From Erysipelotrichaceae bacterium (GTDB taxonomy: Bacteria; Bacillota_I; Bacilli_A; Erysipelotrichales; Erysipelotrichaceae), in assembly GCA_017432005.1 (NCBI GenBank), contig JAFRKA010000004.1, forward strand, positions 1-38,045: DNA of 38,045 nt. Direction: 5' to 3'. The position numbers and the translations under genes were made by a program. The notes beneath the pieces were generated by a model, which worked only from the letters and a program-made list of their open reading frames with translations, searched no databases and had not been told where the DNA came from. The first letter of the stretch is position 1. Every line of letters starts with the position of its first letter. Shown piece by piece: positions 16,598 through 24,502 of the stretch.

Positions 16598-17198
16598 ATT
16601 CTCCCAGCGGTAAAGTGAAGAGATAGAAGATACCTTCGGGCAACTCCACACCGGCTTCGACCGCGATGACCGCATGAGCGGCTACGATGGCTCCGGCCTT
16701 GTCAGCCAGCTCCATGAGACCTTTGGTCGTTCCGCCTCCGCCATATACATCATCGACGACCAGGATCCTCTTGCCTTTCAGATATTCCGCATCATCATCA
16801 GTCAGCGACATGATCTGATCGCGCGGGGTCGTTACGGAACGGTAGACCGCCTGGATCCTGTTGCCTTCGGAATTCTTGCGGGCTACGACGGTATAGCTGA
16901 TGTCTGTTCCCTTGGCTTTATTCCAGTCCAGGGCTATCGCATGAGCCAGAGCATTGCTCTTGGAGACCGGATTAAGGATCGTATCGAATTCGACTCCCGC
17001 CTCCATCAGCATCTCGACGATGTCAGCGGCAGCAGCTTCATTGAGAGAGACCTGACCGGAGATGTCCAGGAATGCAACTTTCTTTCCGGAAAGGACCTTG
17101 AAAGGCAGGTCATAGTCTCTGCCGTTCATCGTGACGCGCAGATACTCCTGCCCGTTCTTTTCGATCTTCTGTGTAGGTGTCTGATTGATCTTGCTCAT
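16596..17198 (-). CDS. Type I phosphoribosyltransferase family protein
   Basis: A 200-residue protein of the purine phosphoribosyltransferase fold. The PRPP-binding motif is RILVVDDVYGGGGTTKG (about residues 144-160), a variant of the usual VDDVxxTGGT. A beta-rich hood region at the N-terminus and an Asn-Pro-Val-Ser-Lys segment near residues 77-81 (the PPi-loop position) are also in place. It is closest in character to the adenine/xanthine phosphoribosyltransferase group, but the base specificity cannot be read from sequence. The ATG has an AAAGGGG ribosome site. Monocistronic: own promoter, own terminator. The leader is too short to hold a purine riboswitch. Confidence 0.8.
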   Translation of the reverse strand: MSKINQTPTQKIEKNGQEYLRVTMNGRDYDLPFKVLSGKKVAFLDISGQVSLNEAAAADIVEMLMEAGVEFDTILNPVSKSNALAHAIALDWNKAKGTDISYTVVARKNSEGNRIQAVYRSVTTPRDQIMSLTDDDAEYLKGKRILVVDDVYGGGGTTKGLMELADKAGAIVAAHAVIAVEAGVELPEGIFYLFTLPLGE

Positions 17199-17236
17199 GA
17201 AATATCCCCTTTCTTTTTCTTATGAAATATACATCT

Positions 17237-17264
17237 ATTATAAGCGTTTAAGCCGATTCCGCAA
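17237..17264 (-). promoter_or_regulatory. Promoter for the phosphoribosyltransferase gene
   Basis: TTGCGG (17259-17264) and a perfect TATAAT (17237-17242), 16 bases apart on the minus strand. The -35 box lies inside the last codons of the upstream EamA gene. Confidence 0.65.
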
Positions 17265-18090
17265 TCAGGATCGCTACAAAGACCAGGAAACAGCCAAAGA
17301 TCTCTCTGGCGTTGAGGGTCTGATTCAGGATCAGCCAGCCAAACAGTGCTCCAAAAACTGATTCAAAACTCATCAGCAGCGAAGCCAGTGTCGATCCGAC
17401 ATCCTTCTGAAAGATGAACTGCAGGCACTGAGCCAAGAGACCTCCCAGAAGAGTTATGAACAGTATAGGTAACAAAGCGTTCTTCAAAGCATTCACATCG
17501 AGCGGTTCTTTAAACAAGGCGACGATCAGTGAAAGGAAGCTGACAGTCAGCTGCGCCACGAAAGTCAGCGGCAGCGCGTCATTGCCCTGGCTGAAGCGGT
17601 CGATGAAGAAGATCTGCAACGCAAAACAGATCGAGCACAGCAGCAGGTAAAGATCGCCGATACACAGATCGAAGCTCCCGGACATGCACAGGAAATAAAG
17701 ACCGACCAAAGCGATGCCGATGGAGATGAAGATCTTTGCCGGGATCTTCTTGCCGGTGAACGATTCGATCAGCGGCACAAAGATGATATACAGGACCGTG
17801 ATGAAACTGGCCTTGGAGACCGTTGAGTTTTCAATGCCCATCTGCTGTAAGGCACAGCCCAAAAAGGCAAAGCAGCCGATGATGATACCGCCCTTCAATG
17901 TATCTTTCGTGATCTTTTCACCACGCATCATGATCAGCGGAAAGATCAGGATGCCGCCTATGCCCTTGAAAAAGACGATCGTAAAAGTGCCGATATCGGC
18001 AGCCGAGATCGTCTGGATACTGTATGATAATCCCCAAAGAAGTGTCGCCAGCAGCAGCATCGCTGAAGCGAACAGCTTTTTCTTCTGCAT
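17248..18090 (-). CDS. EamA/DMT-family membrane transporter
   Basis: A 280-residue protein with about ten membrane helices arranged as two five-helix EamA repeats (about residues 5-135 and 145-278), the layout of the drug/metabolite transporter superfamily. The second repeat contains the typical LLGGLLAQCLQFIFQKDVGSTLASLLMSFESVFGALFGWLILNE-like region, where the family consensus is closely followed. Substrates in this family range from amino acids to nucleosides and cannot be assigned here. There is no good ribosome site: a TAGAAT box lies six bases upstream of the ATG, so the mRNA may be leaderless. Confidence 0.87.
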   Translation of the reverse strand: MQKKKLFASAMLLLATLLWGLSYSIQTISAADIGTFTIVFFKGIGGILIFPLIMMRGEKITKDTLKGGIIIGCFAFLGCALQQMGIENSTVSKASFITVLYIIFVPLIESFTGKKIPAKIFISIGIALVGLYFLCMSGSFDLCIGDLYLLLCSICFALQIFFIDRFSQGNDALPLTFVAQLTVSFLSLIVALFKEPLDVNALKNALLPILFITLLGGLLAQCLQFIFQKDVGSTLASLLMSFESVFGALFGWLILNQTLNAREIFGCFLVFVAILIAESA

Positions 18091-18096
18091 ACCCTA

Positions 18097-18102
18097 ATTC
18101 TA
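18097..18102 (-). promoter_or_regulatory. Possible -10 box placed for a leaderless EamA transcript
   Basis: TAGAAT lies six bases before the ATG at 18090 on the minus strand. No convincing -35 box is seen at normal spacing, so this is a weak call made because the same spacing recurs at two other genes in the window. Confidence 0.35.
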
Positions 18103-18118
18103 ACGGAAAAGACCGATA

Positions 18119-18146
18119 TAAAAAAGATGCCGCAACTGCGGCATCT
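18119..18146 (-). terminator. Intrinsic terminator after the GlsB-like gene
   Basis: AGATGCCGCA (18125-18134) / TGCGGCATCT (18137-18146), followed on the minus strand by a run of T residues. It lies 20 bases beyond the stop at 18167. Confidence 0.88.
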
Positions 18147-18166
18147 GCTTCGTTATTATCAGTATC

Positions 18167-18403
18167 TTATTTGAGTTTTCTGTAAAGGAATACGACGATG
18201 CAGGCACCGATCACTGATACGATGGCCTGTGAGAGGATCGAATTGCTTGTAAAACCGATCAGTCCGAATACCAGGTCACCTACGATACCGCCAGCGATTC
18301 CCAGCAGGACGTAGACATACCACGGACCTGACAGTTTCATCAGCTGCGCAGCAACATAACCGAACGCAGCACTGAATAATAATGAAATAACTAAACCCAG
18401 CAT
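18167..18403 (-). CDS. GlsB/YeaQ/YmgE-family small membrane protein
   Basis: A 78-residue, Gly-rich, very hydrophobic protein with three predicted membrane helices (about 2-22, 28-50, 56-76). The GIAGGIVGDLVFGLIGF segment is typical of the transglycosylase-associated protein family, often linked to envelope or general stress responses although the mechanism is unknown. The ATG follows a GGAGG ribosome site, and a TATAAT (18433-18438) is a good -10 box, so it seems to have its own promoter. A strong terminator follows. Confidence 0.85.
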   Translation of the reverse strand: MLGLVISLLFSAAFGYVAAQLMKLSGPWYVYVLLGIAGGIVGDLVFGLIGFTSNSILSQAIVSVIGACIVVFLYRKLK

Positions 18404-18464
18404 TTTTCATACCTCCTGAATTTACAGAAAATATTATACATCTTTTTGAAATACAAGGGGTATA

Positions 18465-19280
18465 TCACAGGAATCCGAGCCACAGTCCCAGATACAGGGT
18501 GATGGCGTTGGCCAGCAGCGTATAGATGAGGGTCTTGTACCACTTGTGGCCTTTCATCCTGAACAGATAGACGATCAGTTCAAACACCATGATCACCAGT
18601 TCCGCGATCGGGAACAGAATCAGCCAGACCATGCCCCCGCTGTAGTAGCTCATGAAAGACATGAACAGATTCAGGATCACCTGCGTAAGCAGATTGGTGA
18701 TGATGATCGTTTTTATTTCTTTCTTGGAACGGTAACCGAACGCTAAACCGATCAGCACTTCGATAAGTACCGTCGCACTGATCCTGATCAGAAACATCAG
18801 CACTTCATGACCAAGACGGGCATCTTCTTTGACCTTGAGTTCATTTCCATAACTCACATCATAGAAAGCATCGAAGGCTTCCTTTTTTATGACCTCGGAT
18901 ACGACGGCCTTCCTGTCCTTTACGCTGTAAATGGCGATCCGGAAGACTTCCGGGGGATAGTAGGTCCAGGTGAAAGTATTATCATCCGAACACTCGCTGA
19001 CCTGATTCAGGAAGAAGAAATCATCTTCCGCATCATGGAATGCCTGCCATGCAGCCTTTTCCTCCGGATCAGTGACATTGTCTATATCCGCTTCACTTAT
19101 CCTGTACCAGGGGCCGTATCCGTCCGTGCTGGCCAGCAAGGTGACATAGTACTTCCCTTCAGGCGGATCATTGATCGTGACCGTGACGGAAGGCTTCGGT
19201 CCCATATCCGCATTTATCACCTGTGTGAAAGACATGAGGATGACCAGAATAGCTATTAACTGTTTCAATACTCTTTTCAT
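18465..19280 (-). CDS. Unknown secreted-domain membrane protein with four C-terminal helices
   Basis: Family not recognised. About 271 residues from the ATG at 19280, which has an AAGGG ribosome site; an in-frame extension to 19349 would run back into the DUF1146 gene and is not favoured. An N-terminal signal peptide (residues 1-24, ending in VINA) leads to an outside domain (about 25-165) that starts ADMGPKPSVTV and carries a beta-strand pattern. After that come a basic/acidic linker and four membrane helices (about 170-193, 200-222, 226-248, 252-270). Last gene of the tsaC-pyrophosphatase-nagA-DUF1146 series. A sensor or transport accessory role is possible, but nothing in the sequence decides this. 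Confidence 0.75.
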   Translation of the reverse strand: MKRVLKQLIAILVILMSFTQVINADMGPKPSVTVTINDPPEGKYYVTLLASTDGYGPWYRISEADIDNVTDPEEKAAWQAFHDAEDDFFFLNQVSECSDDNTFTWTYYPPEVFRIAIYSVKDRKAVVSEVIKKEAFDAFYDVSYGNELKVKEDARLGHEVLMFLIRISATVLIEVLIGLAFGYRSKKEIKTIIITNLLTQVILNLFMSFMSYYSGGMVWLILFPIAELVIMVFELIVYLFRMKGHKWYKTLIYTLLANAITLYLGLWLGFL

Positions 19281-19284
19281 GTTT

Positions 19285-19491
19285 CTAACCCTTATAAAAA
19301 TAATAGATGACCGACATGAAGAAACTGCCGGTGAGATATGCCAGTGCACAGGCTATCACGAAATACAGCACCTGAGCCTGCATGACTTTGCCCTGTCTGA
19401 GAAAACGGTTGAAATCCAAAGCATTCATCCCGAACAGGACGATCAGGAAACAGAAGAAATAGACAAAAACTCTAAGATAAAATTCAAACAT
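19285..19491 (-). CDS. DUF1146 (YwzB-like) small membrane protein
   Basis: A 68-residue protein with two membrane helices (about 5-25 and 42-64) around the conserved core NALDFNRFLRQGKVMQAQVLY, characteristic of DUF1146. The family is restricted mostly to Bacillota and its function is unknown. The ATG at 19491 lies inside the last codons of nagA (8-base overlap) and has a GGAGGAAG ribosome site there, so it is translated from the same message. Confidence 0.82.
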   Translation of the reverse strand: MFEFYLRVFVYFFCFLIVLFGMNALDFNRFLRQGKVMQAQVLYFVIACALAYLTGSFFMSVIYYFYKG

Positions 19492-20623
19492 GGATAAATC
19501 TTCCTCCTGTCATGACGTTCTGGATATTCAGATCATCATCCATGATCACCAGATCCGCATACTTGCCTTTCTCCAGGGTCCCGAAACGCTCATCGAGACC
19601 ATAGAACCTGAAGGCATTCAAAGATGAATACAGTAAGAGATCCGTGTACTTTGCGCCCAGATCATACAGTACTTTCATCTCATCCCTGATCGAGACCACA
19701 CTGCCCGCAAAGTGACCGTCATCAGTGATGAAGGTCGTACCTTTCTTGGTGCACTTCTTGGACATGAATTCATATTCGCCGTCCGGCAGTTTCCTGGCGA
19801 TGCTCGAATCAGTCACCAGGATGATCCGGTCTCTGTCGATATTTTTAAGCACCAGTTTCAGTACGTTAGGTTTTACGTGATTGCCGTCGGCGATCAGCTC
19901 GCAGGTCCACCTGTTCATGAAAGCACAGTTGACCAGCGTGAGATCCCGATGGTGCAGTCCCCGCATCGCATTGAACAGATGTGTGAACCCGTCCACATAT
20001 TCATCCAGATCCTCATATACGGCATCGCTGTGTCCGCACATGACCTTGATGCCGTTGTCATGCAAGAGCTTGCCGATCGGCTTTGCGCCATTCTCCTCAT
20101 AGGCGATCGTCATCTGCCTGATCCTGGAACTGTGTTTCAGGAAATCCTTCATCAGTTCAAGATCAGGTTCCAGGAACTGGTCACCGGCACCGACACCGAT
20201 GTGCTTACGGCTCAGAAACGGCCCTTCCAGATGGATGCCTTCAAAGCGGGCATGGTTTCCCTTCACGTTCTCAAAACGCTCCAGCTGGCGGAAATACTTC
20301 TCCCTGTCTGAAGCATATGACAGCGAAGCCAGAAAACTCGTCGTCCCGTCACACGCAAATTCATAGGAGACCTGTTCCAGCTGTTCAGCGGTCGCATCAT
20401 CGAAGCTGATGCCTGATATACCATGGGTATGGGTATCGAAGAATCCGGGCATGATCAAAGCACCCTTGAGATCGATGATCTCACAGTCTTCGATATCATC
20501 TTTTATCTTGGAAGTCTGAGGATAGACTTCTCTTATCGTCTCATCTTCGACATGCAGGGCTCCGTCAATGAATTCCCGGAAACCGTCTACGATCAGATGG
20601 GCGTGTTCCAGCAGATATCTCAT
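19484..20623 (-). CDS. nagA: N-acetylglucosamine-6-phosphate deacetylase
   Basis: A 379-residue amidohydrolase that converts GlcNAc-6-P to GlcN-6-P plus acetate, feeding peptidoglycan precursor synthesis or glycolysis. Motifs in order: metal-binding HTHG near residue 64, EGPF, GHSDA, the substrate loop HLFNAM, ADGNHV and the catalytic-Asp motif LVTDSS. The length is normal. Translationally coupled to the pyrophosphatase gene by a four-base overlap with no separate ribosome site. A second deacetylase paralogue lies at 34406-35563 next to murQ; this copy has no amino-sugar partner nearby. Confidence 0.92.
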   Translation of the reverse strand: MRYLLEHAHLIVDGFREFIDGALHVEDETIREVYPQTSKIKDDIEDCEIIDLKGALIMPGFFDTHTHGISGISFDDATAEQLEQVSYEFACDGTTSFLASLSYASDREKYFRQLERFENVKGNHARFEGIHLEGPFLSRKHIGVGAGDQFLEPDLELMKDFLKHSSRIRQMTIAYEENGAKPIGKLLHDNGIKVMCGHSDAVYEDLDEYVDGFTHLFNAMRGLHHRDLTLVNCAFMNRWTCELIADGNHVKPNVLKLVLKNIDRDRIILVTDSSIARKLPDGEYEFMSKKCTKKGTTFITDDGHFAGSVVSIRDEMKVLYDLGAKYTDLLLYSSLNAFRFYGLDERFGTLEKGKYADLVIMDDDLNIQNVMTGGRFIHV

Positions 20624-22236
20624 TTTATCGTCAGGGCATTGATGATGCCCGGCAGCAGCTGTTTCTTGCGTGATACGAGTCCTTCCACGAAACCGTCCTT
20701 ATCCGCTGTGAAAGCTTCCTTGACGACTCTCTTTCTGGCACCGGCTGAAAGGATATAGGAACCCGAACCGTTCGGGTTCGTCAGCATCGCCGTCATCAGA
20801 TCGTAGCCGCCCGTCTTGCATGAGTCTTCAAGATACTTGGTGAGATTGACCTTGAGGGCGTCATATTCTTCCTTGGACTTGCAGACAGCCTGGGTCAGAC
20901 CGACCTTGTTGCCTTCGATGTTGAATTCCTTGAAGTCGTTGTAGACGATCTCGATGAAGCGCTTGTTGAGCAATGACTCGGAGTGTTCGATCAGTCCTTT
21001 AGAAATATCTTCCGCCGTGACACCGGAGACTTTCTCCAGTTTCTTCGCGGTCTCGATATCGATATTGGTCGTAGTCGGTGACTTGAAATTCATGGTGTCC
21101 GATACGATGGCTCCCAGCAAGAGTCCGGCCAGTTTTTTATTCAGTTTCACATTGTTGTCAAAAAACTTGTTGGAGATGATCGTCGCCGTCGCTCCTACCG
21201 GCATCGTGGTGATGCTGATCGGATTGTCAGACTCGAAATCACCGAAACGGTGATGATCGACGATCTCCGTCACGATGCCGTCATCGATATCATCGATGGC
21301 CTGTTTCTTCTCATTATGGTCGACCAGGATGAACTGCTTTTTCTGGTAGTTGAAAAGATGGTAACGGGAGACCGCACCTACGACCTTGCCTTCATTGTCC
21401 AGGACCGGATAAGATCTGTGACGGGACTTGGCGATCTTCTTGGAAGCCTCATCGATCGTGTCATTGATATTGAAGTAATCGATCTTCTCCTTGGTGATCA
21501 TGATCTGTTCGATCGTCGGAGTCTGATAGATCAGACGGGTGATATAAAGCGGAGTCAGTTCAGTTGTAACGATCGTCGCTTCCGCATCTCTGGCCATCGA
21601 CAGGATCTGTTTTGATATCGGTGATGAGGTACATACCACCATCATCGTGGCACCCAGTTCCAGGCAATACTGCATCTTGTCGTCTTCATTTCTTAACAGA
21701 ACGATCGAATCGTCTTCAACATTGGATTTAAGGCTTGGGAACATATGCATCTTGCCTGAAAGCTGATGCGTTCCTCTTAAGACCAGTTTACCTTCCAGGA
21801 TCCTGACGATGTCATCGACCTCGATCGTCTTGATGATCTTTGAAAGCTCCTCATCGGTCTTGGTCCACATGTAGGTCAGGTCATCGAGGGTGACGATACC
21901 TTCGAGATGTTTCTTCTTGTCGACGACGATCAGACCTCTGTTCTTGAGCTTGATGACCTTGTCCAGAGCCTCCTTCATCGTCATCTCCTTGTAGGCCAGT
22001 GCCGCCTTATCCATCTCGATCTCTTTCAGTGTGGATTTGGCAGTATACATCCTCGGTGGATCTTCAAAACCGAACCGCTCAAGCAGATACTCGGTCTCGG
22101 AACTTACCGAACCGATCCTGGCGGCCTGCGCATTGATGCCGCACTCATTCTTGTATTGCGCATAGGCGATCGCCGAAACGATCGCATCCGTATCGGGGTT
22201 CTTGTGTCCTACTACATATACGGGCTGTTTTTTCAT
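20620..22236 (-). CDS. ppaC: Manganese-dependent inorganic pyrophosphatase with CBS/DRTGG regulatory insert
   Basis: A 538-residue family II pyrophosphatase. The DHH catalytic domain is split: GHKNPDTDAIVSA at residues 10-22, then CBS domain 1 (about 70-130), a DRTGG domain (about 130-245), CBS domain 2 (about 245-300), then the rest of the DHH domain with VDHHRFGDFES and the DHHA2 domain at the C-terminus. In characterised CBS-pyrophosphatases adenine nucleotides bind the CBS pair and tune activity. A good AAGGAGA ribosome site precedes the ATG, which lies at the end of tsaC. Since TsaC releases PPi, the pairing is biochemically sensible, though PPi comes from many reactions. Confidence 0.93.
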   Translation of the reverse strand: MKKQPVYVVGHKNPDTDAIVSAIAYAQYKNECGINAQAARIGSVSSETEYLLERFGFEDPPRMYTAKSTLKEIEMDKAALAYKEMTMKEALDKVIKLKNRGLIVVDKKKHLEGIVTLDDLTYMWTKTDEELSKIIKTIEVDDIVRILEGKLVLRGTHQLSGKMHMFPSLKSNVEDDSIVLLRNEDDKMQYCLELGATMMVVCTSSPISKQILSMARDAEATIVTTELTPLYITRLIYQTPTIEQIMITKEKIDYFNINDTIDEASKKIAKSRHRSYPVLDNEGKVVGAVSRYHLFNYQKKQFILVDHNEKKQAIDDIDDGIVTEIVDHHRFGDFESDNPISITTMPVGATATIISNKFFDNNVKLNKKLAGLLLGAIVSDTMNFKSPTTTNIDIETAKKLEKVSGVTAEDISKGLIEHSESLLNKRFIEIVYNDFKEFNIEGNKVGLTQAVCKSKEEYDALKVNLTKYLEDSCKTGGYDLMTAMLTNPNGSGSYILSAGARKRVVKEAFTADKDGFVEGLVSRKKQLLPGIINALTIK

Positions 22237-22835
22237 TCTAAGATCTCCTTGATTTCTTTGAGACTGAGCGGACCATCCCTGAGGACCCTGATCCCGTCAG
22301 TCACATCTATGATGGTACTGGCCTTGTCACCGCGGGCGTCTTCGCAGACGATCGCATCGATGCGGCCGTTCATACAGGCATATACATCTTCCCACTTCAA
22401 CAGTGAACCGTCACCGGAAATATTGGCGCTGGTCACCATGAGCGGAGCCTTCATCTTCCTGATCAGTTCCAGGATGAACTCATCATCCGGGACCCTGATC
22501 CCGATGGTCTTCTTACCGTTAGTCACATAATCAGGCACGCTGTCTTTCTTATTGAAGACGATCGTCAGCGGACCGGGCATGAAAGCCTCGATGATCTTCT
22601 TTGTTTCATCGTTCACTTCCGCTACCCTGCTGATCATCTCATATGAATCACACATCATCGGCAGAGCCTTTTCGAAGCTTCTTCCCTTGGCCTCATAGAT
22701 CCGGTTCATGGCATCTTCATCCATATTTGAAGCCAGTCCAAAAACCGTATCCGTGGGAAATGCGACAATACCCCCGTCGATCAGAACGCTGATTATGTGG
22801 TCGATATCCATCTTTGTATATCTGATGGTCTCCAT
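22233..22835 (-). CDS. tsaC: Threonylcarbamoyl-AMP synthase (TsaC/Sua5/YrdC family)
   Basis: A 200-residue YrdC-domain protein that makes threonylcarbamoyl-AMP from threonine, bicarbonate and ATP for t6A modification of ANN-decoding tRNAs. Family features: GGIVAFPTDTVFGL (about 21-34), AKGRSFEKALP (KxR motif), MPGPLTIV, IGIRVPD and TSANISG. It is the short TsaC form without the Sua5 C-terminal domain. The start has no ribosome site and a TATAAT box is only six bases upstream, so it may be expressed from a leaderless transcript. First gene of the operon running through the pyrophosphatase and nagA. Confidence 0.92.
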   Translation of the reverse strand: METIRYTKMDIDHIISVLIDGGIVAFPTDTVFGLASNMDEDAMNRIYEAKGRSFEKALPMMCDSYEMISRVAEVNDETKKIIEAFMPGPLTIVFNKKDSVPDYVTNGKKTIGIRVPDDEFILELIRKMKAPLMVTSANISGDGSLLKWEDVYACMNGRIDAIVCEDARGDKASTIIDVTDGIRVLRDGPLSLKEIKEILE

Positions 22836-22841
22836 AATTTT

Positions 22842-22847
22842 ATTATA
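22842..22847 (-). promoter_or_regulatory. TATAAT -10 box six bases before the tsaC ATG
   Basis: A perfect -10 hexamer lies six bases before the tsaC start on the minus strand; the -35 position (GTGATT) is weak. Transcription would begin at or within a base or two of the ATG. Confidence 0.55.
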
Positions 22848-22946
22848 TGGGTTTGAATAATAAAAATCACCCCAAATATGCCTATAATATATTTGAAAAC
22901 AAGATCACTTAAAGGCATATCATACGATCGTTACATTAAGATAAAA

Positions 22947-23555
22947 ATGCTGAAAAACATCATCTTCGACATGGGCAATGTCCTGATCGGATTCATACCT
23001 GACGAGATCCTCGATCTCAAGGGCATCACTGATCCGAAGGACCGCAGACTGCTCAAGGAAAACATCTATCTTCATGAAGGCTGGAAACAGATGGATCTTG
23101 GTGTGCTTGCGGAAGATGATTTCGCAAGACAGGTTAAAGACAGACTGCCGGAAAGACTTCATGCGACCGCTGATGATCTGATCTACCGCTGGTACGAACC
23201 GCTGTGTCCGATAAAGGGTATCGAAAAACTCATCAGAGATCTTAAACACCAAGGCTACAGAATCTTCATATTGTCCAATGCGGCCTTGAGCTATACGCGC
23301 TATATCGAGCGGATACCGGCCTATGACTGCTTCGACGGGATAGTCATCTCGGCGGAAGAGAAATGCGTCAAGCCGCATTCTGAATTCTTCAGGATCCTGT
23401 GTGAACGCTATGACATCGATCCTAAAGAGTCGCTGTTCATCGACGACATGAAAGCCAATATCGAAGGAGCGAAAGCTCTGGGCTTCGATACTTTCCTGTT
23501 CGATCACAATGTTTCCGGACTGAAAAGATACATAGAAAAGAAAGGCGGAGAATAA
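22947..23555 (+). CDS. HAD-superfamily hydrolase (HAD-IA, YihX-like)
   Basis: About 202 residues starting at ATG 22947; the frame is open upstream to 22878 but homology to HAD proteins begins with MLKNIIFDMGNVL. Motif I is FDMGNVL, in which the nucleophile Asp is present and the usual second Asp is Asn, as in the YihX-type sugar-phosphatase subgroup. Motif II is ILSNA, motif III Lys is in CVKPHSEFF, and motif IV is FIDDMKANIEGAKALG. A phosphatase acting on a small phosphorylated metabolite is likely; the substrate is unknown. First gene of a three-gene plus-strand operon. No strong ribosome site is seen. Confidence 0.87.
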   Translation: MLKNIIFDMGNVLIGFIPDEILDLKGITDPKDRRLLKENIYLHEGWKQMDLGVLAEDDFARQVKDRLPERLHATADDLIYRWYEPLCPIKGIEKLIRDLKHQGYRIFILSNAALSYTRYIERIPAYDCFDGIVISAEEKCVKPHSEFFRILCERYDIDPKESLFIDDMKANIEGAKALGFDTFLFDHNVSGLKRYIEKKGGE

Positions 23556-24490
23556 TGCAGATAAAACTGGCAGAAGTGGTGGAAGCCATCGATGATACCG
23601 ATGTCGACACCCAATACTGGTACTATATCCCGGAAGAAAGGATCATCATCAGAGATGATGACTCCATCAAAGACAAGGAAGTCATCGCTTTACCTAGTCA
23701 CAAACAGATCGACGACTACGGTACGATGAGAAACTTCATCGAAGAAAAGACGGATGGCGAAGCCAGGGAATGGCTCGAGGAAAGCATAAAAGGAGCCGGT
23801 GCTTTCAGACGCTTCAGAATGACATTGGATCGGTTTGGATTGACTGAGCAGTGGTACGACTATCTTGAAGACGTCCATGAGAACATCGCCATCGACTGGT
23901 GCGATTACTACGGGATCGAATATCTCGAAGATGAACCGTTCAAAGCCAAAGATGAGACACCGTCAGTCGAGAAAGATATCAGGATCTCACCGAAGCACAA
24001 CTACCGTTTCATCACGATCGATAAGGACAACTCCTACGGTCTGGCCTACCTGACCCGCGATTTCCGCAAGACACTGAGCAGATTTAAAAATGAAATATCC
24101 CAGTGTGATGTCGATGATGCCGTGGAAGAGATAAACTATTATCTCGACAGAAAGTATCCGGTCTATGCCCTGAGCGATAACGGACGCTACATCGGCTACA
24201 TCGTATGCAGAGTGGATGATGATGTCGTCTGGCTCGAATCGATCTATGTCCGACCGGAATACCGTCGTAAAGGTGTCGGAACGATCCTGTTCGACAAGGC
24301 CCAGAATGTCGCGGAAGAGTATGGCAATTCGACCCTGTATCTCTACGTTCACCCGAACAATGATACGATGCTGGACTTCCTAAAAAACAAGGGCTACGAT
24401 GTCCTGAATCTGATCGAGATCAGAAAACCGTACAAAGACGAAACTGTCGATACCGAATATACGATCGGCGATCATACATACAGATATTAA
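23555..24490 (+). CDS. UPF0158 domain fused to GNAT acetyltransferase
   Basis: A 311-residue two-domain protein. Residues 1-130 match the UPF0158 pattern: WYYIPEERI, LPSHKQIDDYGTMRNFIE, GAGAFRRFRMTLDRFGLTEQWYDY. Residues about 150-300 contain a GNAT acyltransferase core with the acetyl-CoA loop VRPEYRRKGVGTILFDKA (Q/RxxGxG/A motif) and YLYVHPNNDTMLDFLKNKGYD at the C-terminal part. GNAT enzymes transfer an acyl group from CoA to an amine; the acceptor here is unknown. The ATG overlaps the HAD stop by one base and uses a GGAG ribosome site inside that gene. Confidence 0.82.
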   Translation: MQIKLAEVVEAIDDTDVDTQYWYYIPEERIIIRDDDSIKDKEVIALPSHKQIDDYGTMRNFIEEKTDGEAREWLEESIKGAGAFRRFRMTLDRFGLTEQWYDYLEDVHENIAIDWCDYYGIEYLEDEPFKAKDETPSVEKDIRISPKHNYRFITIDKDNSYGLAYLTRDFRKTLSRFKNEISQCDVDDAVEEINYYLDRKYPVYALSDNGRYIGYIVCRVDDDVVWLESIYVRPEYRRKGVGTILFDKAQNVAEEYGNSTLYLYVHPNNDTMLDFLKNKGYDVLNLIEIRKPYKDETVDTEYTIGDHTYRY

Positions 24491-24502
24491 GGAGAGAAAA
24501 GG

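Noticed and set aside
17199..17247. Purine riboswitch upstream of the phosphoribosyltransferase gene
   Set aside because: Only about 40 bases separate the -10 box from the ATG, too short for a purine aptamer.
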